DNA from: Jimgerdemannia flammicorona
Taxonomy: Eukaryota > Mucoromycota > Endogonomycetes > Endogonales > Endogonaceae
NCBI GenBank assembly: GCA_003990745.1
Contig: RBNI01006964.1
Span: 1 to 10,798, forward strand
DNA length: 10,798 bases
Direction: 5' to 3'
The notes under the pieces are model-generated. The model was given only the letters and a program-made list of their open reading frames with translations, was not told where the DNA came from and searched no databases. Below are positions 1 to 7,860 of the stretch, in pieces. Every line of letters begins with the position of its first letter. Position 1 is the stretch's first letter. Both the position numbers and the translations under genes were made by a program.

Positions 1-170
1 AATCAATAAATTATAAATAATAAATTAGAATTTTTTTTATATATTTTTAATTATATTTAAATATAAATATTATTATTTTTAAAATTATAATAGTATAGAT
101 TATATCTTTATAATGAGTTATATATAATAACTTAAGTAATATAATGTAGTGGATACATAACTGTTTATAT
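1..170. other. AT-only stretch where the integrase core would start; no readable protein
   Basis: This stretch is almost entirely A and T, with runs of TATATA and a T8 tract, and no G/C-rich island. By position it follows the integrase zinc domain, so it should encode the start of the DDE catalytic core, but no frame on the minus strand gives recognisable integrase wording. Either the element is eroded beyond recognition here, or the sequence is an AT-rich insertion or flank. Nothing else is visible. Confidence 0.4.
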
Positions 171-502
171 ATATATATCAGATTTTTATTTCTGGTATTT
201 GTCACAGATCTTGACAAATTATCTGATATCTTCTTTCATTTCTGATTACTATATTGTTCTTTTTGTTTTATTATATATATTTATTCCTCCCAGATAGCTA
301 AGTTTATATACTGATTTCATTGCTTGCTCCTTATATTTAGATATAGCTAGTAGCTTTTCTTTCTTTACTATTTCTCCTTAGTCTCAAATTGCTTCCATAT
401 TCTATTGATGATCATTTGTATCTATTTTTCTAGATATTAGACCATCTTTTACTGTTTCAGGTAGATGATAATTCCATAGTAGAGAGTTCTTCAGAATATC
501 TA
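171..502 (-). pseudogene. pol: Integrase N-terminal zinc-binding region, decayed
   Basis: From 500 downward a single minus-strand frame is legible for about 300 bases. It begins with DILKNSLLWNYHLPETV and a lysine-rich stretch, then ends with a match to the integrase HHCC finger: NKTKRTI, two stops, MKEDIR, a stop, FVKICDKYQK. In gypsy integrases this segment reads roughly H-x-G-x-x-K-T ... M-x-x-D-V-x-x-F-V-x-x-C-x-x-C-Q-x-x-K. The first cysteine is at 204-206; the second is tyrosine at 195-197 (a TGT/TGC to TAC-type change), and the histidine pair is not intact, so zinc could not be bound as in the family. This domain normally directs assembly of integrase on LTR ends. The frame differs from RNase H just upstream, so an indel lies near 500. 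Confidence 0.68.
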
Positions 503-845
503 TGAGAGGGCATTTATATTGATATTTGTTCTTCCAGAGCAGTATACAACAGTTATATTATAGACCTATAAATTCATAATCTATCTAATATAGATTCCTT
601 TGGGTTGTCTGATAGTCAGTAGCTAAATAAGTACTGAGTAGTCTATCTGAAGAGTGAAGTATCTTTCTGTAAAGTAGTAGTGGAACTTATCTACAACCTA
701 GATAACTGTAAGATATTCTAACTTATAGAATTCATACTCTTTGTCAGCTTCTTAGGTTTCTTAGCTAAGATATATAATGATATATTCTACTTTGTCTTTC
801 TTCTGAGCTAGGACTACTCCTACTCCTTGTATACTTATGGTCTTC
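490..845 (-). pseudogene. pol: RNase H domain of gypsy Pol, decayed
   Basis: This minus-strand segment matches the gypsy RNase H, which degrades the RNA strand of the cDNA hybrid. It opens with SIQGVGVVLAQKKDKVEY (TDAS-x-x-GxGxVLxQ in the family), continues with IIYLS-stop-ET-stop-EADKEYEFYKLEYLTVI (AYxSRxLxxxExxY), then IDYSVLIxLLTIRQP (TDHxALxxL), and closes with SGRTNININALS (GxxNxxADALSR). The frame is shifted relative to RT at about 840. The bases that should encode the first catalytic Asp box are missing, so a small deletion is likely there. In the final box Asp has become Asn (NALS for DALS), and the His after the second Asp is Tyr. Stops occur at probable Arg, Gln and Trp sites. Identification is firm from several boxes in the correct order. 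Confidence 0.8.
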
Positions 846-1765
846 TGAGGATGGGTGCTTGGGTCAGTCTGATCTTGAGCTCATCAAATGCTTTCTATTG
901 TCTATCAGTCCATTGGAACTTGATATCCTTCTTGTTGAGTTTATTGATTGAATCTGCAATATTGGAGAATCCTTTGATAAATTGGCAGTAGTGTGAGGCA
1001 AGTCCTATAAAGGCTTAGGCTTCAGTAACTATAGTAGATCTTGGGTATACTGCTACTGCTTGAATCTTGAGAGAGTCTGTATATATTCTATCTTGGTTGA
1101 TAATATAACCAAGATAGCAGATCTTGATTTCTATAAACTTGTACTTCTTAGGCTTAATATAAAGATCATGCTTCCTCAGCTTCTCTATCATCTGCTAGAT
1201 ATGCTATAGATATTCTTCTGGTCTCTTGCTATAGATAATAATATCATTTACATAAATCATCATCCATCTTTCTATATCATAGTAGAAGATTTTGTTCATT
1301 ATTTACTAAAAGCTTACTGATATATTGTATATTCCAAATAACATTTGCAGATAGACATAAGTTTCATCTAGAGTGATAAAGGCTAACTTCTTACTTGCTG
1401 GTTTTTTGAGGCTAATTTGATAGAATCCTGAATATAAGTCCAAGGTACTGTAGTGCTGTACTTCATCTCCTAAAATTATAAGGATGTTACTGATGAGAGA
1501 TAGTACCTGGTGATTCTTCTTGATAATCAAATTCAGCTTTCTATAATTGGTGCAGAGTCTTAGGGCAAATTCTCCTAACTTGCTTTCTTTTTTTATGACT
1601 AGTACAACTAGTGAAGTCTAAGGGCTACTTGCTTCTTTGATAATACTGACTTCTTCCATCTGCTTGATTTCATCTCTGAGCCATTTACAGTAGGCTGATG
1701 GGATTGGTCTTACTTTTTGATAGATAGATTCAGTATTTTCTATAACTATATCATAATAGTAGTAT
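846..1765 (-). pseudogene. pol: Ty3/gypsy reverse transcriptase with thumb/connection, decayed
   Basis: On the minus strand the RT motifs follow in order: ENTESIYQKVRPIPSAY (entry), EIKQMEEVSIIKEASSP, a stop where SPW is expected, TSLVVLVIKKE, LRLCTNYRKLN, then YSTLDLYSGFYQISL (motif A; catalytic Asp in TLDL intact), LAFITLDETYVYLQMLFGIYN, and the active-site box YVNDIII near 1240-1250. The connection follows: LRKHDLYIKPKKY, ICYLGYII, AFIGLASHYCQFIKGFSN, and FDELKIRLTQAPIL. The second motif C Asp is intact, but the first is Asn (AAT at 1246-1248), so the enzyme is dead even apart from its stops. One frame holds from about 1755 to 846. This enzyme copies the element RNA into cDNA. The longest open piece is 1306-1530. 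Confidence is very high. Confidence 0.92.
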
Positions 1766-2498
1766 AGAGAATTCTCTTAATATTCTTGATGTCTGTGGCC
1801 AGGATATTCTCAAATTTATTGAGTATCTTCTTGAGTTCCTTCTTGAGCAGAAATTTATCTCCAATAGTATAGCTATACTTATTTGTAGTTACCTTCTTCT
1901 TATGATCTAGTTTAGTGATCTTGGTACTGGTGAATACTCCTCTTTCTGTGGATTTAAATTCTTTCTTTCATCTTTCTGTTTTCTCCAAATTCTTGACTTC
2001 TATGATCTTTGGCTAAAGAACTGAGAAGATCAACATATGTACTAATTATTCCTTCTTCTTGATTAGAAATGAAATTATGGAGATGTGGTTCCTAGTATAA
2101 GTAATATGTCTCTAATATAATCTGAATTAATGACTCTTCCTTCAATTGTAATCTCACTCTCAGCCAGACTACTTCTTATCTTAAGGATTCTGATATGGTC
2201 TTTTGAAATAGTTATCTCTAGATCAGTTGTGAGTAGGGTAGTTGTCTAAGGCTCAAGTACAGTTTCTTCTATTGTAGTAATATCTATTCTAACTATATTC
2301 TCTGACTTATATTCTGATAGAACTATATCCAAGTAGATTCTCTGAATCTTGATCTTGATTTCTTCTTCATCATCACTATCCTCCAAGAGAGCTAGTGGTT
2401 TACTATCTTCTTCCTCCTCCTTATCTTCTCTTGCCTGCTTCATAGGAGCCTTCTGTCTTCTTTCTTCTTGATTCCAATAGAATACTGGTAGCAATCAT
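1766..2498 (-). pseudogene. pol: Pol linker between protease and RT, acidic, frameshifted
   Basis: This minus-strand stretch joins protease to RT. Its upper part (2494-2246) is open and very acidic and lysine-rich, with runs such as EDKEEEED and LLEDSDDEEEIKIK. It continues after one stop with a legible tail, ISKDHIRILKIRSSLAESEI ... INSDYIRDILLILG. The frame then changes near 2085 and again by 1916, where KLDHKKK, YSYTIGDKFLLKKELKKILN, KFENILATDIKN matches the segment that normally precedes RT in gypsy elements (K-L-x-x-L-L-x-K-F-x-x-I-F-A). A further shift at about 1755 returns to the RT frame. The acidic block is low-complexity and carries no assignable function. Confidence 0.6.
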
Positions 2499-3161
2499 TC
2501 ACATGCTCTATGCAGTACATCTTGATTCCATGGAGGCAGACTCCTTATAGTGTATATCTTTCAATAATCCTCTTATATCAGTTCTCTTCACTAATCTATC
2601 CAACTTTCTTCTTCTTTTTCTGAATTGTCACTATGTAGGCTTCTTGCTCACTTTTTTCTTCTTCCATCTCAGGTAGCACTTCTTTGTTGACATTGATGGA
2701 AATTTGGATCTTCTGATCTCAGTAAATGAACTATATCTTCTAGACATTTAGGTCAATAATTGCCCTAATTATATAAAGCCACTGGTTGCTAATAAGGATA
2801 TCATGGTTGATAGCATTGGTTACAATTACATCTACTGAGATTGTTACTCCTCCAAACTTGATGAAAATATCCTGGATCCTTTCTAGAGGTGTGGCTCTTG
2901 TATTTCTACTATAACAAATGCTAACTTAGTTACTTCTTCAACCTCACAATCTAGGCAATCTGCTGCTTTCTTACAAAGAAGGCATCCTTCTGCTCCAGTA
3001 TCAATGATGGCTTCAAAGATTCTATCTTCAAATCTGACAGGTTGTATAGGCAGAGATCTTACAATTGTCTTCATATTCTTCTCTAGAGTCTTTTTGAATA
3101 TTGTTGGCCTTGATTGTCTTTCAAACTTACCCTTGGTTGTCTCAGTAAGTCTGTATCTCAT
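2499..3161 (-). pseudogene. pol: Retropepsin-type aspartic protease of gypsy Pol, decayed
   Basis: On the minus strand the frame that is open from 3161 to 2883 contains FEAIIDTGAEGCLLC, the retropepsin active-site box; the catalytic Asp codon is at 3000-3002 and is intact. The family flap region follows as IFIKFGGVTISVDVIV, then NAINHDILISNQWL, the counterpart of the retropepsin I-L-G-x-x-W-L box, and finally IIDLNV, a stop, KI, a stop, FIY, a stop, DQKIQI, which matches the sequence after the protease in many gypsy elements. Retropepsin works as a dimer, cutting the Gag-Pol polyprotein. Its frame is continuous with the upstream region from about 3595, and changes near 2495. In-frame stops lie after the active-site half, so no complete protease is encoded. 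Confidence 0.85.
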
Positions 3162-3600
3162 TTGCTGTCTGAATGTGAGTATTTCTGCTAGCTGGCTAAA
3201 GATTGTATTGACCTCCTATTGGTTAAAGTTCTTGGAGATATTATATTTAAAAATCTTGATTTTGTAAAGCTTTTTCTCCTTTTCTCCTTTACTGGCTAGA
3301 GTAGTTCTTTAAATAATATCTTGAACTGTCTGTTCTAGTTCTATTTCTTGATCTGTCTCTTTAGCTTAGCTTTCTGTAACAGTCTCTATCAGTTTTTCCA
3401 CAGGGTTCTTCTTAAATCTCCCTAGTGGTCTCTTGTAGAGTTACTTGTAGATATCCTTCTTAATAGTCTCAGTAGAGTAGACTTTCCATTGTTCTTCATC
3501 TGATTCTCCACTCTCCTTGAAGGTGATGATATTGCTCTGTTTTTTATTTTGAGTAACATTGCTTGACTGGACCTTTGCTTAGTTTCACTTATATATTTAT
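3162..3600 (-). pseudogene. pol: Gag/Pol region ahead of the protease, low stop density
   Basis: A single minus-strand frame, the same as the protease frame, is readable from about 3595: AKVQSSNVTQNKK, NIITFKESGESDEEQWKVYS, TIKKDIYK, a stop, LYKRPLGRFKKNPVEKLIET, a stop at a probable Gln, KETDQEIELEQTVQDII, and so on into the protease. It is rich in Glu, Lys and Gln, as is usual for the hinge between nucleocapsid and protease. I could not find the CCHC zinc knuckle expected in this area; it is either absent from this family or destroyed. Gag reads in a different frame, with the change lying at about 3540-3660. Confidence 0.55.
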
Positions 3601-4506
3601 ATAAATAGTAGCCTTCTTCTCTACAGGTGTATTAGGTATCTCTCTTTTGTCTGAGGTGGTGGAAAACTTCTGAACTGAGCAGTAGTCTCTTTCTCAAATT
3701 TTCTTTATCATATCTCCTAGATGGACAGTCATTTCAGCAAAAATTTTAGTAATTTTCTCTATAGAGTCACTGTTTTTCTATTACTCAGTAGCTCTTAACT
3801 GATATATATTTCAATTGATCACTGAGGTAGAAATCATGCTAGTTGCCTTGGGTGCTTCAATTCTGACTTCAGTGACTCTTTTCATTGTATAGTCTTGTAA
3901 AAGTCTGGCTATCCAGTATCACTAGACATAGATGACCTTCTATAGCTGGTTTAGAACTATTAGTGATGAGTGAATAGCTATAGCTATCTCTGGGTGAACT
4001 TCTTTTATGAAGGTTGCTTCTGCTACTTGATCTTAGATAGCATCAGTATAATTAACAAGGATTATCTGATATCAGATTCTGGTGTAGAATGTATTTGGAT
4101 CCTCACTCATTCCTTGATATATTATATTAAGCTGATCTTTCACAGCTTACTTGATCTCATTTATATAATAGGTGGTTTGGAGCCAGGTCTTCTATGCTAC
4201 CAGCATAGTATTATCATCATTTACCTCATGGGTTATAGCTGTGAATACTGCTCTTACTGGTTCTCAGAGACTAAAAGACATGAGAGCTAATTGATATCTT
4301 GCTGTCAGAGTCCTTATAGTAGTATACTGCTTAAAGTCATCTATAAATATAATGATCAATTCATCTGAAGTATATCAATGAAATACTGGTGGTCTTATAT
4401 CTATCTTATCTGAATATCTTGATTTAATTTATATAGTTATTTAGGTGATAGTAGTTATTTATTATTCAGCTTGAAAGGAAGTAATTTATCTTGAATCATC
4501 AGCCAA
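3601..4506 (-). pseudogene. gag: Gag capsid region of the gypsy element, decayed
   Basis: One minus-strand frame runs from about 4506 to 3600, with many stops but no clear frameshift. Legible segments in order: LADDSR, ITSFQAE, IKSRYSDKIDIRPPVFH, YTSDELIIIFIDDFKQYTTI, LTARYQLALMSFSL, EPVRAVFTAITHEVNDDNTM, TYYINEIK, KDQLNIIYQGMSEDPNTFYT, IILVNYTDAI, EATFIKEVHPEIAIAIHSSL and KRVTEVRIEAPKAT. The layout fits the retrotransposon Gag capsid domain (PF03732-like), where the segment before a Q-G-x-x-E-D-x-x-x-F-Y-x-R box contacts other capsid subunits. Gag forms the virus-like particle. The start codon is uncertain: TTG at 4504-4506 precedes ADDSR and may be a damaged ATG. Nothing beyond family similarity supports a specific subfamily. 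Confidence 0.72.
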
Positions 4507-4560
4507 TGAGCACAAAGTTATAATGTAGCAGATTCATATCTATATAAGCATGTTGGATTT

Positions 4561-4613
4561 CTATATCTTGAAAACTTGATTTTCTTTGACTCTATAGAGT
4601 TTTCAGGATATAG
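4561..4613. repeat. 16-bp inverted repeat with 21-nt loop upstream of gag
   Basis: The left arm at 4561-4576 (CTATATCTTGAAAACT) pairs with 4598-4613 (AGTTTTCAGGATATAG) at 15 of 16 positions. The remaining pair is T opposite G, which would be a G-U pair in plus-strand RNA. It lies between the inferred U3 promoter and gag of the minus-strand gypsy element, so it would sit in the leader of the element's RNA. Its length and near-perfection in an otherwise decayed region are notable. A role in RNA packaging, dimerisation or priming is only inference. Confidence 0.7.
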
Positions 4614-4720
4614 AGGTGGGTGAGTTCAAAGTATATCTGCTCACAGGCTTACTAGTTCTCTTACTTTCTCTTTACTTGAACTATTTTAATCTGAGGTTTA
4701 TTCACTCTAGATACTAGAGA

Positions 4721-4730
4721 TATTTATATA
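4721..4730 (-). promoter_or_regulatory. Possible TATA box of the gypsy 5' LTR
   Basis: The minus strand reads TATATAAATA here, about 70 bases downstream (in minus orientation) of the minisatellite and about 215 bases upstream of the probable gag start. That spacing is reasonable for a U3 promoter. The surroundings are AT-rich, so a chance TATA-like string is quite possible. Confidence 0.25.
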
Positions 4731-4797
4731 AGTTTGCTAGCTATAAAGTGGCTAAGTTATAACTATGTTTTCTATAAGTCATACTTTAATATCTATG

Positions 4798-4965
4798 AAA
4801 AGTTTAACATTTGCTAAAAGTTTAACATTTGCTAAAAGTTTAACATTTGCTAAAAGTTTAATATTTGCTAAAAGTTTAACATTTGCTAAAAGTTTAACAT
4901 TTGCTAAAAGTTTAATATTTGTAAAAAGTTTAATATTGCTAAAAGTTTAATATTTGCTAAAGTTT
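4798..4965. repeat. 18-bp minisatellite, nine copies plus a partial one
   Basis: The unit AAAAGTTTAACATTTGCT is repeated head to tail: 4798, 4816, 4834, 4852, 4870, 4888, 4906, 4924 (17 bp) and 4941, then a short remnant to 4965. Copies 1, 2, 3, 5 and 6 carry AACATT and copies 4, 7, 8 and 9 carry AATATT. Beyond that C/T site the differences are few: copy 7 ends GTA for GCT and copy 8 has lost one T. The period is a multiple of three, so the plus strand gives a repetitive KSLTFA peptide, which I regard as incidental. The array lies upstream of the TATA-like box of the minus-strand gypsy element, where LTR U3 enhancer repeats are commonly found. Confidence 0.95.
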
Positions 4966-5246
4966 CTATATATTAAATATGACTGCTATTTGTAAGGCTA
5001 TACTATATTTGGTAATCAAATTTAGATAATGTATTCAATATCTAATCTACTAATTCATGTTACTAATTCAGATCAATCATTAAAGTAATAATAATTTATA
5101 AGTAGTATATATAGATTCAAGATATTATTAAGATGATAATATTATCAAGCTGGATATCATTTTTCCACCTTTCACCTATACCATTCAGATGACACAAGTT
5201 TCTGACAACACTTTCAGTGACATCTTCAAGTATTGGTGCTTTCAAG
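4966..5246. other. AT-rich junction between the two elements
   Basis: About 280 bases with no supportable gene. It includes a short direct repeat (ACTAATTCA at 5049-5057 and 5062-5070) and a perfect 12-base palindrome GATAATATTATC at 5135-5146. The composition changes from AT-rich to G-rich at about 5260-5285. Somewhere in this stretch the gypsy element (or its LTR) ends and the LINE 5' untranslated region begins; I see no target-site duplication or LTR terminus that would fix the point. Confidence 0.45.
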
Positions 5247-7133
5247 ATGGTGAGCAATGTGTATTCTGGTGAGCATACTGGGCTGGGGGGCCCAAGTGCC
5301 TTTGACTGGCAACATGTGGGGGGGGGTCGGGGTACTGGTCTTGGCATGCCGAGCGCTTCAGTGAGAGGCCATGGAGCTGGAGGGAGTGGCAGAGGAGGTG
5401 CGAGGCCACAGGGGGGAGAGAGGATGACCTTTGTGGATAAGGTCAGGATGGGGAAGCAGGTGACAGGACTGGATGGCTGGCTGGAGCTGGGGAAGGCGGC
5501 TGCTTCCTCGAGTGGCAAGGAGGCCTCTCTGCTGGAGGGACAGAGTCTTAGGGCTGGAGGAGTAGTGGCTGAGGCTGTGACTGTTGATGGTGGTGTGACA
5601 GGTAATCTGGAAAAAAATCCAGATGTGACGGCTGATGGGGGACCTGGACAGGGGAGCGGCGTGGGATCTGGGGACCTGGCCGATGGTGTGATGGGCCTCG
5701 TGGCGGCCCCGTTACTCAAGAAATCATGATCAGAATTCGCCATCACACTGTGCTTCTGAGGCTTGGCATTGATGGCAAAAATGGTGCTGGGGCTGTTGGC
5801 GAGCGAGGTGAAGGGGGCAGCCTTGGTTAAGTTTTTGAAGAAGCTGGAGGCAGTCGAGGTGGGGTTTGAAGAGGAGGATTTGCTGCTGGAGGTGGTGGAG
5901 AAGGGTGTGGTGGTTGGAGGGATCACAGTGCCAATGGTGAGGTGTATGCGCTGGGATCCCCAGGTGGTTCATCTGGTGATTGCAGACTTGCCGATGGTGA
6001 AGAAGGAGGAGGCAAGGAGGCTGGTCACAGAGGTGTTGAAGGAGTAAGGCAAAGTGGTCAATATTGAATTCAGGGTGTGGGAGGGGACTGAGCTCAGGAT
6101 GGGAGATGTGGATGTCCGGTTGAGGTTATTTGGGATGGAGAATACTGGGAAGGCTAGGGACTGGCCGGTGGCATTGAAGTGGGGTACAGTGGAGTGCAAG
6201 GTTTCGAGGGTGAAGGGGTCGGAGGAAGAGGAGGAGGACCTGCTGGAGGCACTTGAGGACTTGGCTGGAGCAGTGGAGAGGTGGCAAAGGGCTTGGAGGA
6301 CTTATGAGGCTAAGATGGTGGTAGAGGTGATTGAGAGCAAGAAGGTGTGAATAGACAAGGTGCTCTGGGAGAAGGCAAAGGGGAGGCAGCTGCAGAAGGA
6401 CTTGTTGGCCAGTTTGGATGGGGGCCGCAGGGCAGGGGCTATAGAGGAAGGTACTGGAGTGAGTGCTAGCATCTGAGTAGAGGTGGGGCAGCAAGGGGAG
6501 AAGATGAAGGAGAGTGGGGGACAGGGGCCAGAGGGGGCTGCAGTGGACACAGCGATGGCAGAAGATATTCCAATCCAGTATGGTGTTCCCGAGGTGGGAG
6601 AGGGGGAGTTGGAGGATGTGTCTGAGGATGGGTGGGACAAGTCTGTGCGAACGGAGGGGAGGAAGGAAGGAGAGGCAGATTTGGAGCAGGCAGCTGAGGT
6701 AGTTGGAGGGGAGAGGTGGCTATTGAGGGTGCTACGAAATGTGGCAGCTGAGGAACTGAGAGAGATCGACTTCCGGGTGATCAGTGAGGAATTCTGGGGG
6801 TGAGTGCTGCGAGGGAAGGAGGTTGTGAGGAAGCTGAGAGATGAGATGATGGCAGCTCTTCTGGAGGCTGAGGAATATGAGATCACTGAAGCAAGGGAGA
6901 CGACACTCTTGGGTATAGCTAATGAAAGGGCAGCCTATCTGTGGGGGCCGCGGAAGGGACTGGAGAAGTGGCAGGTAGTGTGCGAGGAGCATCAGGCATC
7001 GATGGAGATGGTGGATGGGGAGGACTATGCAGAACTATTGGCAGCTCTGGATGATCAGCAGATTGTAGAAGATGAGATTGCAGCAGAAAAGAACCTGGAT
7101 CTGGCTGGAGAGGAAGTGAGCATAGAATTGTAG
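5247..7133 (+). pseudogene. LINE ORF1 with RRM-like domain, six in-frame stops
   Basis: One frame is legible for about 630 codons, to TAG at 7131-7133, interrupted by TGA at 5727, 5757, 6348, 6474 and 6801 and TAA at 6045. I chose ATG 5247; ATG 5424 (MTFVDKVRMGK) is an alternative. The N-terminus is Gly/Ser-rich. At about 5960-6200 there is an RRM-like pattern: VHLVIADLP (beta 1), EEARRLVTEVL (helix), VVNIEFRVWEG (beta 2), GDVDVRLRLF (beta 3) and GTVECKV (beta 4). The C-terminal half is acidic and helical, with EEEEEDLLEALEDL and AEELREIDFRVISEEFWG. No CCHC knuckle is visible. LINE ORF1 proteins bind the element RNA to form the ribonucleoprotein; the RRM call is inferred from strand and helix order only. 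The constant frame implies decay by substitution. Confidence 0.75.
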
Positions 7134-7167
7134 ATGGGGAGATATCAACTTTATCAACTACTTTACT
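7134..7167 (+). other. 34-base spacer between LINE ORF1 and ORF2
   Basis: This short AT-rich spacer separates the ORF1 terminator (TAG 7131-7133) from the ORF2 ATG (7168-7170), in a region otherwise G-rich. ORF2 is in a different frame (one base on), so translation of ORF2 would need reinitiation or another mechanism. Confidence 0.6.
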
Positions 7168-7860
7168 ATGAATAGTACAACTAACATTTTTTCTTTGAAT
7201 GTCAATGGGCTTAGAGGGACTGGGAGGTGACATATGATTTTTGGATGGCTGAAGAAACAGGAGGTGGATCTCTTTTTACTTCAAGATGTATGGTGTGAGG
7301 GGGAGGAAGAAGGACTAGAATAGACAAGAGAGTGGGGTAGGGAGGCATTTTGGCAGGGTAAAGTAGGGATCTTGGTTAGAAAGGGAAAAGGGGACATTGC
7401 AGACACTGGACACTGGGGTAGTAGATTAGTGTGGGGGACGTGGCGGAGGCCTGGATGGAACTCAATTGTAGTTGGATCTTATTACTGCTCGGCTGAGAGA
7501 GGGACCTGAGTGGCATGGATTGGGGATCGGCAGGATTCTGGGCTCTTGGTTGAGGCTGTGGTGGATTGTCTGGGGGGGGACTTTAATATGATATGGGAGA
7601 GTAGACTGGACTGAACTGATGGGGGATGGGGTGTGACAGGCAGGAGTGGGGGATTGGCGGAATGGAAAGAAGTGGAAAGACTCAGCTCACTGGTGGACGC
7701 TATGCGACTTCAGGATGGGGACCGGCATCTATATACTCACTGGGTGGGAGGACTTGGAACTAGGATTGATTGGGTGCTGACTGCTGAGTGTTGGGGCAAC
7801 ACAGTTTGGGAGATGATGGAGGTAGAGTGGTGCCCTTGGTCAGACCACTGGGGTATTCAG
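7168..7860 (+). other. APE-type endonuclease domain of ORF2
   Basis: Motifs in order: LNVNGLRG (DNA-facing Asn box), FLLQDVW at about 7270-7293 (family: LLQE), GGDFN at 7573-7587, TRIDWVL around 7762 (family: SRID) and WSDHWGI at 7837-7857 (family: SDH). Asn, Asp and His of the catalytic set are present. The catalytic Glu after Gln is replaced by Asp (GAT at 7285-7287). Stops at 7228, 7321, 7507 and 7612 break the frame. The segment between VGSYYCSAERG and GGDFN is legible, so no large deletion is evident. Confidence 0.85.

Larger units (their letters stand above)
1..4970 (-). mobile_element. Ty3/gypsy LTR retrotransposon remnant, 3' end outside the window
   Basis: Reading the minus strand from high to low coordinates gives Gag, aspartic protease, reverse transcriptase, RNase H and the integrase zinc domain. 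PR-RT-RH-IN is the Ty3/gypsy order; Ty1/copia has integrase before RT. The element is not functional: Pol changes frame near 3600, 2495, 2085, 1755, 840 and 500, and stops are scattered throughout. The sequence is AT-rich and contains no CpG. The right edge is set by the minisatellite, which I infer to lie in the 5' LTR; the exact LTR ends and target-site duplication could not be found. The integrase core and 3' LTR would lie at or beyond position 1. Domain order is seen directly; class assignment is secure, boundaries are not. Confidence 0.88.

Noticed and set aside
3004..3267. Plus-strand frame of 87 codons
   Set aside because: Opposite the protease region, whose minus-strand DTGA motif identifies the coding strand; the hydrophobic translation is a shadow.
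3970..4290. Plus-strand frame of 106 codons resembling membrane segments
   Set aside because: Antisense to Gag; apparent hydrophobicity comes from pyrimidine-rich complement of a purine-rich coding strand.
4765..4950. Plus-strand 61-codon frame encoding a KSLTFA repeat
   Set aside because: It is the translation of the 18-bp minisatellite, whose period is a multiple of three; the region is probably LTR.
5135..5146. Perfect palindrome GATAATATTATC
   Set aside because: In AT-rich sequence a 12-base palindrome is not strong evidence of a binding site.
5189..5272. Short plus-strand frame from ATG 5189 (MTQVSDNTFSDIFKYW) as an alternative ORF1 start or upstream ORF
   Set aside because: Ends after 27 codons in a different frame from ORF1; no independent support, though it could be an upstream ORF.
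5117..5926. 269-codon minus-strand open frame opposite LINE ORF1, and similar frames at 6302-6886, 6919-7233 and 10348-10695
   Set aside because: Ser/Pro/His-rich low-complexity translations arising because the sense strand is G-rich and lacks the triplets that would be antisense stops; no domain wording, and the sense strand carries real motifs.
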